DNA from: UBA5314 sp035560815
GTDB taxonomy: Bacteria > Bacillota > Syntrophomonadia > Syntrophomonadales > Syntrophomonadaceae
Length of the DNA stretch: 64,000 nt
Assembly: GCA_035560815.1 (NCBI GenBank)
Contig: DATMYR010000086.1
Span: 1-64,000, forward strand
Direction: 5' to 3'
Each line of letters starts with the position of its first letter. The first letter of the stretch is position 1. This document shows, piece after piece, positions 15,536-24,306 of this stretch. Under the pieces are notes generated by a model. It did not search any database. It was not told the DNA's origin and was given only the letters and a program-made list of their open reading frames with translations. Position numbers and translations under genes: made by a program.

Positions 15536-18022
15536 TTAGCCCATTTTTACAACGATTTGCTCGCCATCGGCATCAACCAGGATTCGCTCCCCGGAACTGA
15601 CCGTCTTTTTCAGAATTTCTTCCGCGACGCTGTCTTCGATTAATTTTTGAATGGCTCTTTTTAAAGGGCGCGCTCCATACTGAGGGTCATAGCCCTTTTT
15701 CAAAACCAATGCTGTTGCCTGTTCGCTTACCTCCAGGTCGTAGCCGTTCTCTTTCATGCGTTGGCTAAGGTCCTGAAGCAAAAGGTCTATAATCTGTTTT
15801 AATTCCTCTTCGGTCAGACTCTGGAATACAATCATCTCATCCACCCGGTTTACAAACTCCGGCCGGAAAGTATGTTTGAGATGCTCCATGACCCGTTCCT
15901 TCATCTGTTCATAAGAAGCGGAGGCATCAACATTGCTGGTAAAGCCCACCTTGTGACTATTTTTTATCGATTCCGCCCCTACATTGGAAGTCATGATAAC
16001 CACCGTGTTGCGAAAGTCCACCGTGCGTCCTTGCCCATCGGTCAGACGGCCATCCTCCAGCACCTGCAGGAGTATGTTAAAGACATCTGCATGGGCTTTC
16101 TCAATTTCATCCAGGAGGATCACTGAGTAGGGCTTTCTGCGCACCTTTTCCGTAAGCTGGCCTCCTTCGTCATAACCCACATATCCTGGAGGTGAGCCAA
16201 TCATCCTGGACACGGCATGCTTCTCCATATACTCGGACATATCCAACCGCACAATGGACTCTTCGCTGCCAAACATGCCCTCGGCCAGTGCCCTGGCCAA
16301 TTCGGTTTTTCCAACCCCGGTCGGTCCAAGAAATATAAACGACCCAACTGGACGCTTGGGATTCTTTAAACCGGCTCGAGCACGTTTAATGGCAGTTGCC
16401 ACAGCACGGACTGCTTCGTCCTGTCCGATGACCCTTTGATGTAAAGCAGCCTCCAGGTTAACCAGTCTTTCGCTTTCCTCCCTGGTCAGCTTACTAATAG
16501 GTATCCCGGTCCAACTGGAGACAATGGTATCGATTTCCTCTACACCCACCGTACCCACCGTCAAATTCCTCTGGTTTACCCATTCTTTTCTTTCTATTTC
16601 GATCTCATCCTTGACCCTCTGTTCTTCATCCCGTAATTGGGCCGCCTTTTCATATTCCTGGGCATTAATTGCCTCTTCTTTATCTTTGATCACTTCTTTA
16701 AGTCCCAGTTCTTTCAATTTTAGGGGCTCAGGAAGAATATAATTGGCCAATCGCACACGGGAAGAGGCTTCGTCGATCAGATCGATAGCCTTATCTGGTA
16801 AGAAGCGGTCGGAAATGTAACGCGCTGACAAACGCACAGCGTTTTCGATCGCTTCATCAGTGATTTTTACACCGTGGTGGGCCTCGTAACGGTCGCGTAG
16901 GCCTCGAAGTATTTTTATGCTTTCTTCCAAACTGGGTTCATCCACCAATATCGGTTGAAATCTTCGTTCCAGGGCCGCATCCTTTTCAATATGCTTGCGA
17001 TATTCATTTAAGGTGGTGGCGCCCACGCACTGGAACTCCCCACGCGCCAGTGAAGGCTTCAGAATATTAGCAGCATCTATAGCTCCTTCCGCCGCTCCCG
17101 CTCCTACGATCGTATGCAATTCATCAATAAATATGATAACATCACCAGCCGAGCGAATTTCGTTGACGATCTTGGTCAAACGCTCTTCAAATTCCCCTCG
17201 ATACTTGGTGCCGGCAATCATGGAGGATAAATCCAGGGCCACTACTCTTTTGCTGCTAAGTATTTCCGGCACCTGGTTTTCCACGATACGCTGCGCCAAT
17301 CCTTCAACGATGGCGGTTTTTCCTACCCCCGGATCTCCGATCAATACAGGATTGTTTTTCGTTCTTCGGGAAAGAATCTGAAGGACCCTTTCAATTTCCT
17401 TTTCGCGACCGATTACCGGATCCAATCTTCCTTCTGCGGCATCGGAAGTCAGATCGCGACTGAAGGCATCCAAAGTCGGTGTCTTGCTTTTGGCCTTGCG
17501 CTTGGCCTGCGGGGGTGTGGTCTGATTAGACTGGGGGGATTCCTGGTAATTATTTCCGTTGTTATAATTAGGCTGCACATCTCCTCCCAATAAGATCATA
17601 ACCTGCTCCCGCACGTCATCAAGTTTCACACCCATGCCTACCAGTACCTGGCCAGCCACTCCTTCTTCTTCGCGCAGAACTGCTAGCAGTAGGTGTTCTG
17701 TTCCCACATAATTAACTCCTTGGAGGCGCGCTTCATCAAATGCCAGATTAAAGACCTTTTTGGCTCGGGGGGTAATGGGCAGATCTCCTGCCGGTTTCTC
17801 GTTTTCCTCTCCATTATTCCCCATAAGCTTGGTTGCTTCCTCTCTAACCTTCTCCAAGTCCACACCCATATTTATCAAGGCCCGAGCACCCACACCTTCT
17901 CCTTCTCGTAGAAGACCAAGCAGGATATGCTCAGTACCTATCGCCGGATGACTGAGCTGCCGCGCTTCCTCCTGGGCGTGTAAAACCGCATTTCTGGCTC
18001 TCTGGGTAAATCTTCTAAACAT
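15536..18022 (-). CDS. clpC: ClpC AAA+ unfoldase of the ClpCP protease
   Basis: Unfolds substrates, including arginine-phosphorylated proteins, and feeds them to ClpP. Two ClpN repeats (1-150), first AAA+ domain with GDPGVGKTAIVEG near 220, a coiled middle domain with a UVR-like segment (KDKEEAINAQEYEKAAQLRD) near 440, second AAA+ domain with GPTGVGKTELARALA near 560, and a ClpP-docking loop HKVGFTSN. The ATG at 18022 is 9 bp from GGGAGG; a TTG two codons upstream is possible. About 828 residues. Last gene of the CtsR-controlled operon. Confidence 0.97.
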   Translation of the reverse strand: MFRRFTQRARNAVLHAQEEARQLSHPAIGTEHILLGLLREGEGVGARALINMGVDLEKVREEATKLMGNNGEENEKPAGDLPITPRAKKVFNLAFDEARLQGVNYVGTEHLLLAVLREEEGVAGQVLVGMGVKLDDVREQVMILLGGDVQPNYNNGNNYQESPQSNQTTPPQAKRKAKSKTPTLDAFSRDLTSDAAEGRLDPVIGREKEIERVLQILSRRTKNNPVLIGDPGVGKTAIVEGLAQRIVENQVPEILSSKRVVALDLSSMIAGTKYRGEFEERLTKIVNEIRSAGDVIIFIDELHTIVGAGAAEGAIDAANILKPSLARGEFQCVGATTLNEYRKHIEKDAALERRFQPILVDEPSLEESIKILRGLRDRYEAHHGVKITDEAIENAVRLSARYISDRFLPDKAIDLIDEASSRVRLANYILPEPLKLKELGLKEVIKDKEEAINAQEYEKAAQLRDEEQRVKDEIEIERKEWVNQRNLTVGTVGVEEIDTIVSSWTGIPISKLTREESERLVNLEAALHQRVIGQDEAVRAVATAIKRARAGLKNPKRPVGSFIFLGPTGVGKTELARALAEGMFGSEESIVRLDMSEYMEKHAVSRMIGSPPGYVGYDEGGQLTEKVRRKPYSVILLDEIEKAHADVFNILLQVLEDGRLTDGQGRTVDFRNTVVIMTSNVGAESIKNSHKVGFTSNVDASASYEQMKERVMEHLKHTFRPEFVNRVDEMIVFQSLTEEELKQIIDLLLQDLSQRMKENGYDLEVSEQATALVLKKGYDPQYGARPLKRAIQKLIEDSVAEEILKKTVSSGERILVDADGEQIVVKMG

Positions 18023-18054
18023 ATCCAACTACCTCCCTCTTAGATGCCTGGCTT

Positions 18055-19128
18055 TTAACCAAGGAATTGGGAAAATCGCTCTTTTATTACCTGAGCTCTG
18101 GCAACATCCCGGTTGAACGGGTCCATTTCACGGCCCACTTTTTTCTGCAGATGGGCGGGACGAATAGCCACCACCAGTTCGTTCAAAGCTTCCAGTTTGA
18201 TATCTCTGATAATCCCCATGTCTACTCCCAACCGTACGTTGGAAAGAAGGGCAATCGCTTCATTGGAGGTCATGACCCGGGCATTGGTTAATATGCCATA
18301 GGCTCTGCCAATGCTGTCCTCCAATTGATAGTGCATTTCCGCCCGCAATTTGTCACGCATCAAGCGCTCCTGTTCAACAATGTGAATGGCAATAGTGGAT
18401 AGATTGTTATTAATATCCTCTTCACTCTGGCCCAGCGTAATCTGATTGGATAGTTGAAATAGATTCCCTATCACTTCTGTTCCTTCCCCATACAAACCAC
18501 GCACCGTCATGCCTAACTGGCCTATATTATTAAATATGGCGTTAATTTGGCCTAACATAGTCATAGCCGGGAGATGGAGCATTACAGAAGCCCGCATTCC
18601 CGTCCCCACATTGGTTGGACAGGAAGTCAAGAAGCCCCGCCTCGAATCAAAGGCAAAATCCAGACGGTTTTCCAACTGGTCGTCCGTGAATCTGGCCCGC
18701 TCGTAAGCCTGGTTCACCTGGAGTCCGGGTAGAAAGCACTGGATCCGCAGGTGGTCTTCTTCGTTAATCATGGTGCATAGTGATCCATTTCCATCTATTA
18801 AAACCCCGCGATATGGCACATCGGACTGGGCATGATGGGGGCTGATTAGATGTTTCTCCATCAATATCTGACGATCCAACGCCGTCACCCGGTCAAAATT
18901 CACCAGTTCCTGATCCTTTAATATCGGCAAAGAACTGCCTTCCCAGGCAGACTTAATCTCCTCCATAATTCGCATTCCCGTCTCTCGGTCCAACAGATGG
19001 GGAAAAGGAGTCTTTCTCAGATTCCGGGCCAGACGTATACGGCTGCTGATAACAATATCCGAGTTGGGGCCTTCTTCAGCCCTCATCCAATACACACAGT
19101 TCTCATTCAATAGTTCTTGAATACTCAT
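18055..19128 (-). CDS. mcsB: Protein arginine kinase McsB
   Basis: Phosphorylates arginines on client proteins and on CtsR, marking them for ClpCP. Phosphagen-kinase fold: SSRIRLARNLRKTPFP (N-terminal ATP-binding arginines), the catalytic-loop cysteine in TSCPTNVGTGMRASVM near 170, and the RDxxRA phosphoarginine-sensing motif in NRDVARAQVIKERF near the C-terminus. The ATG at 19128 (MSIQELL) follows GAGAGGA by 7 bp; upstream codons overlap mcsA. 357 residues, close to B. subtilis McsB. Confidence 0.96.
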   Translation of the reverse strand: MSIQELLNENCVYWMRAEEGPNSDIVISSRIRLARNLRKTPFPHLLDRETGMRIMEEIKSAWEGSSLPILKDQELVNFDRVTALDRQILMEKHLISPHHAQSDVPYRGVLIDGNGSLCTMINEEDHLRIQCFLPGLQVNQAYERARFTDDQLENRLDFAFDSRRGFLTSCPTNVGTGMRASVMLHLPAMTMLGQINAIFNNIGQLGMTVRGLYGEGTEVIGNLFQLSNQITLGQSEEDINNNLSTIAIHIVEQERLMRDKLRAEMHYQLEDSIGRAYGILTNARVMTSNEAIALLSNVRLGVDMGIIRDIKLEALNELVVAIRPAHLQKKVGREMDPFNRDVARAQVIKERFSQFLG

Positions 19129-19141
19129 AATGGCGTCCTCT

Positions 19142-19651
19142 CTATTCCAGGTTCTTTTCCAGGTCTTTAAGAGAGTCTCGGATCTCTGCGGCTTCCTCAT
19201 ACTGTTCTTTAGAAACCGCTTGATGCAAGCGGGTCTTGAGTTCATCAATTTGCCTTTTCAATAAGACCTGCTGCCCGCTGCGGGAAGGAATCTTGCCCAC
19301 ATGCTGGCTGTTGCCGTTAATCCGCCGCAGGGTAGGCTCCAATTCCTGTTCGAAAGCCGTGTAGCATTGGGAGCAACCAAGTTTACCGGTGTGCTTGATA
19401 CTGGCGAAACTCATGCCGCAGCTAGGGCAGGTCTGCACCGAACTGGGGGTCTGTAAATCCTGCACCTCATAGGGATTACCCAGGAGGCTTCCCAGAAGGT
19501 GAGAAATGCTCAGTGTATTACCCAGATCAAACATCAAGGCACCCTTCCCCGCTGCACATGTTTCACACAAATGCAGCTCCACCTTTTGCCCATTGATAAT
19601 TTGGGCTACATGCACAGTTGCCAGTTTTTCCTTACATCCTTCGCAATACAT
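19142..19651 (-). CDS. mcsA: McsA, activator of McsB
   Basis: Zinc protein that activates McsB. Two N-terminal CxxC pairs (CEGCKEKLATVH and LCETCAAGKG), two more in CPSCGMSFASIKH and GCSQCYTAF, and a C-terminal UVR coiled coil (YEEAAEIRDSLKDLEKNL). 169 residues. Start ATG with AGGAGGC. It stands between ctsR and mcsB. Confidence 0.95.
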   Translation of the reverse strand: MYCEGCKEKLATVHVAQIINGQKVELHLCETCAAGKGALMFDLGNTLSISHLLGSLLGNPYEVQDLQTPSSVQTCPSCGMSFASIKHTGKLGCSQCYTAFEQELEPTLRRINGNSQHVGKIPSRSGQQVLLKRQIDELKTRLHQAVSKEQYEEAAEIRDSLKDLEKNLE

Positions 19652-19665
19652 CCGGTAATGCCTCC

Positions 19666-20097
19666 TTAACGCGGCTGGGAGTTTATAAAACTTGACAGAG
19701 CGCTCCCGATAATCATTAATATCTCACTCTGCTGCTGGGGCTCCAGATTATGACAGGTATAATCCAGCAAATACACCAGCATGCCATACTCTTTCTTCCC
19801 AATTAACTCTTTTTGCAGGAGATCTTCCACGAAAGCCGCCAGGGTCTTGACCTGCTGGAAGGGGTTTGTTTCCTGTCTGCGCATTATTCGTACGAAGCCT
19901 TTGCCTCCCCGGCGGCTTTCTGTGATATAGCCGTCTTCTATGGTAAAGCGCGTAGCGATTACATAGGTAACCTGGGAAGGAACACATGCAAAAGTCTCAG
20001 CCAATTCTGACCGTTGAATTACAATCTGGTCTTCCCCGCTCCGATCGATGAGCACTTTTATATATTGCTCAATTTTGTCTGCCAGGCTCCTTCTCAT
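19666..20097 (-). CDS. ctsR: CtsR, repressor of class III heat-shock genes
   Basis: Winged-helix repressor of clp genes, inactivated at high temperature and degraded after McsB action. 143 residues; the DNA-binding wing has the glycine-rich ESRRGGKGFVRI, the temperature-sensing loop in this family. A two-heptad CtsR site lies directly upstream, consistent with autorepression of the whole operon. Confidence 0.95.
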   Translation of the reverse strand: MRRSLADKIEQYIKVLIDRSGEDQIVIQRSELAETFACVPSQVTYVIATRFTIEDGYITESRRGGKGFVRIMRRQETNPFQQVKTLAAFVEDLLQKELIGKKEYGMLVYLLDYTCHNLEPQQQSEILMIIGSALSSFINSQPR

Positions 20098-20109
20098 ACT
20101 ATTCGCCTC

Positions 20110-20126
20110 TTTGACATTTGTTGACT
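20110..20126 (-). promoter_or_regulatory. CtsR operator
   Basis: Minus strand AGTCAAC-AAA-TGTCAAA, matching the known tandem heptad RGTCAAA-N3-RGTCAAA in 12 of 14 positions. It ends 12 bp before the ctsR start, so bound CtsR would block transcription. TATAGT or TACAAT just upstream may be the -10; the -35 is unclear. Confidence 0.85.
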
Positions 20127-20257
20127 ATAATTGTATTGTATAATTTTTTACCCAAAACGCAATACCTTTCTCTGCGTTATGAGTGCCTTTACTGATCTAT
20201 TTGCTTATTTTTAACCTACCCTTTTCACTTCTATACTGCGTATACCTGTATAAACGA

Positions 20258-20290
20258 CTGGGTCGGCCGAAATATACCCGGCCGACCCAG
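20258..20290 (-). terminator. Probable terminator of the FtsA-like gene
   Basis: Perfect 11-bp stem CTGGGTCGGCC / GGCCGACCCAG with an 11-nt loop, 35 bp after the FtsA-like stop. The T-run after it is weak (TCGTTTATA). Confidence 0.5.
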
Positions 20291-20324
20291 AGCTGCAGCG
20301 AAGTCTCCGCGAATGGAGTATATC

Positions 20325-22460
20325 TTATGGATTCATCCAGTATAACTCCACTACACTGTCTTCATAAATGGGTGTCGTATAACCTGCGGCCTGACCATCT
20401 ACTTTCATCACCAACCGGCCTCTATTTCCCATTTGTATTTCTACCACTTGAAAAACATCACTGAATATAGCACTATTCAAACCTTTATTGATGAAAATCC
20501 GGGCTTCATCCTCCAATTCTTGATCCAGATCCACCACCCGGTCATTCATGAGCATGACCGCTCCTTTTCCCTTCAGGCGTACTTTTTTGTCATTCACGGT
20601 TATATTAAGGTCAAAGGATTCGCTTGCATCGATAACATCGCGGAGCCGAGGGCGCAGCTGGGCGAGCGAATATTTTATAACCGCTCCATCGCCGACGGTA
20701 TCCTCCAGTTTTGCTTCCCCGCCATCCACCCGCACCTTAATGGGCAGCCATTGGGCCACCATTTCTTGCCCGTTCACATAATAGCGATAGACCCTTTGGT
20801 TTATAAGATGCTCAGGCACCCCCGCTAAAGCCAGTACCCGAGCCAGGGTGTTTATCGGCTGGTATTCCACCCGCGCCCGGTCAGGGATTTCCTCATCTTC
20901 ATAGGCGTCCTTCCCGTCCACTGTCACGACCGCCTTGATCCTGACCACTTTATCGTTTACCGTAACGCTTCCGCCGGTAAAAGGCAGCATGTCCCTGACC
21001 AAAATGAGCGCATCCCTACCATCCCGTCCCCGTTGATATTCAATCCGTGCATCATCGAAAACCGGGGTCTCCAGGTTGGCTTCTTCTCCATTAAGTCGTA
21101 TGATTGGAGAACTCCCCAACTCTCCTTTGATTACCCGCAATTGACCGTTCATCAAGATGGTCTTCCCCATACCCGGCTTGCCGTACATGTTGTTCATGGA
21201 TATGCCAGAACTTAATAATGCTGTAGCGACATTCAAGTCGCCAATATTCCACAGTGCCACCTCACGCTCATTAACCCGCACTTTAATAAATGGCACGGGG
21301 GGAACGGTAAAAGAGTTATAAGCGATTCCCAAAGGTGTAACACCCTGGGGGCCCTTCAAGAAATCAGCCGGTACTTCAATATTGTAAAAACGATCCGGGG
21401 TTCGGATGCCCACCCGGTTGAGGGGCAGGCCCAACTTTTCAGCAATACGGGCTGGCAGCCCCGGGGTTAGACTGCCCCCTCCTATGCAGATAACTGCATC
21501 GGGACTCTTCTGGTTGAGAGCCATAATCTCTTCTGCAACGCTTGATGCTAATTGGTCGATCACCGGCTCAAGCCCCTGGAGAATTTCTTCTCCAGCTACC
21601 TGTTGATGATTGCCGAGAATGTCAAGCAGTTCTATTTCTTTGTTGGTGCTCAACAGGCGTTTAACCTGTTCAGCGGTATTAAAATCAAGTAGATACTGGG
21701 TGGCGATCTGTTCTGTTAGTTCATCTCCTCCCAGGGGCACCATGGCATAGGCAAATATGCTGTTTTCTTTAACAACTGCAATATCTGATGTTCCCGCACC
21801 GATATCCACCAGAACCAGGTTCAACAGCCGCATTTCCGGTGGTATGGCAACGGAAAGTGCTGCGATGGGCTCCAATGTAAGGCTGAAAATTTTTAGACCC
21901 ACCTTCCTCAAAGAGGACAGCAGACTGTCAATTACCACCCGGGGTAAAAAGGTGGCAATGACTTCTACGGCCATCTCGCTGCCCACTTGTCCAACCAGGC
22001 TGGCTAGTTCCTGCCCTTCCAGAGTAAAGGCTACAACACTGTAACCGGCGCAGATATAATTGCTGTTGCCCCGACTGTCTGTTTCCTTTTGGGCCAGTTC
22101 ATATTGAGCCTGTTGAACTGCCTCGATTTCGAGGGCCCGCACTTCGGCAAGCTTGATTTCATCGAGATTACTGCGCCGCTTCAAGACCCGGCCCCGTGAG
22201 GTTTTTAACGCCCGGCCGGCTGCTGCAACAGCCGCTGAATCCAGGGTGATTTGCAGCCGCTCCTCCAGGGCATTCTTAACCCTTTCAATATTTTCCGCTA
22301 CTGCTTCTACATCATGAATCTGCCCATCATACATGGCTCGGGTGCGATGTTCAATCATCTCGCTGGCCAAGACCCGATAGCTGGAGGAAACCTTCTGCAT
22401 TACCAGACCCAGAATCTTTCGCGTCCCTATATCCAGGGCAAAAATTATCCCGTCTTCCAC
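20325..22460 (-). CDS. FtsA/PilM-like actin-family protein with repeated C-terminal modules
   Basis: 711 residues. Residues 1-385 are an FtsA-type actin fold: ALDIGTRKILGLV (phosphate 1), an SHS2/1C-like segment near 80-180, VDIGAGTSDIAVV (phosphate 2, near 218), and CIGGGSLTPGLP (adenosine site, near 325). True FtsA is about 410 residues with an amphipathic tail; here about 320 residues follow, with five copies of a motif like VDGxxAxLxxxIxDxAxIEY at about 456, 513, 577, 636 and 686. No signal peptide is seen, so it is probably cytoplasmic. The GTG start follows GGAGAGG. It lies 28 bp after a TagA-type gene. Probably an envelope or sporulation scaffold; that is inference. Confidence 0.85.
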   Translation of the reverse strand: MEDGIIFALDIGTRKILGLVMQKVSSSYRVLASEMIEHRTRAMYDGQIHDVEAVAENIERVKNALEERLQITLDSAAVAAAGRALKTSRGRVLKRRSNLDEIKLAEVRALEIEAVQQAQYELAQKETDSRGNSNYICAGYSVVAFTLEGQELASLVGQVGSEMAVEVIATFLPRVVIDSLLSSLRKVGLKIFSLTLEPIAALSVAIPPEMRLLNLVLVDIGAGTSDIAVVKENSIFAYAMVPLGGDELTEQIATQYLLDFNTAEQVKRLLSTNKEIELLDILGNHQQVAGEEILQGLEPVIDQLASSVAEEIMALNQKSPDAVICIGGGSLTPGLPARIAEKLGLPLNRVGIRTPDRFYNIEVPADFLKGPQGVTPLGIAYNSFTVPPVPFIKVRVNEREVALWNIGDLNVATALLSSGISMNNMYGKPGMGKTILMNGQLRVIKGELGSSPIIRLNGEEANLETPVFDDARIEYQRGRDGRDALILVRDMLPFTGGSVTVNDKVVRIKAVVTVDGKDAYEDEEIPDRARVEYQPINTLARVLALAGVPEHLINQRVYRYYVNGQEMVAQWLPIKVRVDGGEAKLEDTVGDGAVIKYSLAQLRPRLRDVIDASESFDLNITVNDKKVRLKGKGAVMLMNDRVVDLDQELEDEARIFINKGLNSAIFSDVFQVVEIQMGNRGRLVMKVDGQAAGYTTPIYEDSVVELYWMNP

Positions 22461-22487
22461 AGTGAACCTCTCCTATCTTCCAGGGAA

Positions 22488-23255
22488 TCATTTCCGAGCA
22501 TTTCTATTGTATGTCAAACGAGTACGGAGGATCGCCAGGGCAAAGCGCGGCAAGGCCAGCTGCCGCTTCCATCGTGAGGGCTCTGCCAGAAGGCGGTACA
22601 ACCACTCCAGATTCAAACGGATCATCCAAGCCGGTGCTCGCTTTTTGTGACCGGCTATTACATCAAAACTGCCCCCTACTCCAATACAGACCGGCACCTT
22701 CATCTCAGCCAGGTGCGAACGAATCCAGAATTCCTGCTTGGGCGCACCCAGAGCAGCAAAAAGGATCAGAGGACGGGCCATAATAATTTCTTCCACTACC
22801 CCAGGGGATTCGTCCTCCTGGAAATATCCATGATGAGTGCCTTTCACCAAGAGGCCTGGGCATCGCTTAACAAGCTGCCCGGCCGCCTCCTCGGCCACAC
22901 CCGGTGCAGCTCCCAATAAAAAAACCGGCCACTGATGGGAAGCCGCTTCCTGGCAAAGAGCATAGAGGATATCTATCCCAGTAACCCTTTCCGGAAACGG
23001 ATAGCCCAACCATCGGCCCCCCCATACGACCCCGATTCCATCTGGAGTTACCAGCGAAGCACTGTTAATAATATCACGCAAAGCCTGATCTTTTTGAGCT
23101 TGATATACGATTTCGGCATTTAAGGTAATTACCTGGGCGGGATCGCCCTGTAAAATCATCTGATGAATCCGGACCAAAGCCTGGTCTTTATTCACCTGAT
23201 CAATAAAACATCCCAGAATCGGTGCCCGCATGCTCTGCCTTTCCGTATCCTTCAT
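22488..23255 (-). CDS. TagA/WecG/CpsF-family glycosyltransferase
   Basis: GT26 enzyme that adds an N-acetylmannosamine-type sugar to a lipid-linked N-acetylglucosamine, as in teichoic acid linkage-unit synthesis. Catalytic region VITLNAEIVYQAQ near residue 45 and TPDGIGVVWGGRWLG near 70 (Asp), then LLGAAPGVAEEAA and ALGAPKQEFWI typical of the family. 255 residues; the basic C-terminal tail is the membrane-contact part. ATG preceded by AAGGAG. The exact sugar cannot be told from sequence. Confidence 0.9.
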   Translation of the reverse strand: MKDTERQSMRAPILGCFIDQVNKDQALVRIHQMILQGDPAQVITLNAEIVYQAQKDQALRDIINSASLVTPDGIGVVWGGRWLGYPFPERVTGIDILYALCQEAASHQWPVFLLGAAPGVAEEAAGQLVKRCPGLLVKGTHHGYFQEDESPGVVEEIIMARPLILFAALGAPKQEFWIRSHLAEMKVPVCIGVGGSFDVIAGHKKRAPAWMIRLNLEWLYRLLAEPSRWKRQLALPRFALAILRTRLTYNRNARK

Positions 23256-23329
23256 TGCAGCTCCTTATTCTTTGTTACCTGTCATATTTGCCTTTTACCT
23301 GATCATTTCCTCTTTTATTTTCTCCAGAA

Positions 23330-23356
23330 ATAGAAAATTCCCGCTGAAAAGCGGGA
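23330..23356 (-). terminator. Terminator after the flagellar rod-type gene
   Basis: Minus strand TCCCGC / GCGGGA (23339-23356) with TTTTCA loop, followed by ATTTTCTATTT. Confidence 0.6.
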
Positions 23357-23430
23357 GGATAGGTTCTTATTATAACCGCCATCCGGTCTTTACGCTCAAT
23401 CAGGAATGACCTTCGTCAGGTGCTTATCCA

Positions 23431-24198
23431 CTACCTGGCGCTTCCCACCTTCTCAATGGTGGTCTGCAAAGTCTCGTCTTCGGCCTGGACTACTTTCTGC
23501 AAGGATTCATAAGAACGGACCACTTTGATTAAATCAACCATTTCGCTTATGGCATTTACGTTGGATTCCTCCAAATAGCCTTGTTTAACCTGGGGATTCT
23601 CATCTATAACCGGCTCAGTGGTGGAGACTACCAGGTTTGAGCCCTCTTTTTTTAGAGAAAGCGGATCCGCAAAGTGGACAATTTTCAGAGTATCCACTGC
23701 AGCGCCGTTTTCAAAAATATTACCACTGGAATCGATGGAAAAGTCCTGATTAAGGGTAATCTCCTGGTCATCAAAATCCATAACCGCTCGACCTTGCTGG
23801 TCAGTAAGAACCCCGTCACTATTCAAAGTAAATTGGCCATCGCGTGTGAATCTTTCACCTTCCGGTGTTGAGACCACGAAATATGATTCATTCCCTAAAG
23901 CTAAATCCAGCGGGTTTTCAGTAGGGCGGAGATTTCCTTCACCGAAATCGGTGGATATCGTGCCCACAGCGGCGCCGCTGCTTAAAAGTCCGATCGGATT
24001 TACGGTGGAACTCATGGAATTCGGGTTGGATCCCCGATTTTCTATTCTGTTTAAGAGCATTCCCGGGAAAGAGGAACTGGCTACCCGGTCCTTTTTATAG
24101 CCACAGGTGCTTACATTCGCTAAATTGTTGGCCAGTGTGTCCTGACGGGTTTGTCCCAACATCATCCCCGATGCTGCCGTATAGATGCCCTTAATCAA
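23431..24198 (-). CDS. Flagellar hook-basal body rod-type protein (FlhO/FlgF/FlgG family)
   Basis: 255 residues from TTG 24198, reading MIKGIYTAASGMMLGQTRQD, with GGGAGG 7 bp upstream. N-terminal rod signature LANNLANVSTCGYKKD and the matching C-terminal LEESNVNAISEMVDLIKVVR with its heptad tail are both present; the middle is the beta-rich FlgE/F/G domain. The position after mbl and spoIIID matches flhO of B. subtilis. It has a following terminator and no second rod gene, so the usual flhP partner is missing here. A role outside the flagellum is possible. Confidence 0.88.
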   Translation of the reverse strand: MIKGIYTAASGMMLGQTRQDTLANNLANVSTCGYKKDRVASSSFPGMLLNRIENRGSNPNSMSSTVNPIGLLSSGAAVGTISTDFGEGNLRPTENPLDLALGNESYFVVSTPEGERFTRDGQFTLNSDGVLTDQQGRAVMDFDDQEITLNQDFSIDSSGNIFENGAAVDTLKIVHFADPLSLKKEGSNLVVSTTEPVIDENPQVKQGYLEESNVNAISEMVDLIKVVRSYESLQKVVQAEDETLQTTIEKVGSAR

Positions 24199-24254
24199 GT
24201 TCCTGCCTCCCTTCATCCAATCTTTATATATATCGAGCAATGTGTTGCAAAGCT

Positions 24255-24282
24255 TTAGTCCGCTTCAGGTGAAGCGGACTAA
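24255..24282 (-). terminator. Perfect 13-bp hairpin after mbl
   Basis: TTAGTCCGCTTCA-CC-TGAAGCGGACTAA on the minus strand, 25 bp after the mbl stop and 57 bp before the flagellar gene. The T-run is poor (AGCTTTGC), so it may be a terminator or an RNA-stability hairpin. Confidence 0.5.
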
Positions 24283-24306
24283 GAATGGTTCTTTGTAAAT
24301 TGTCTT

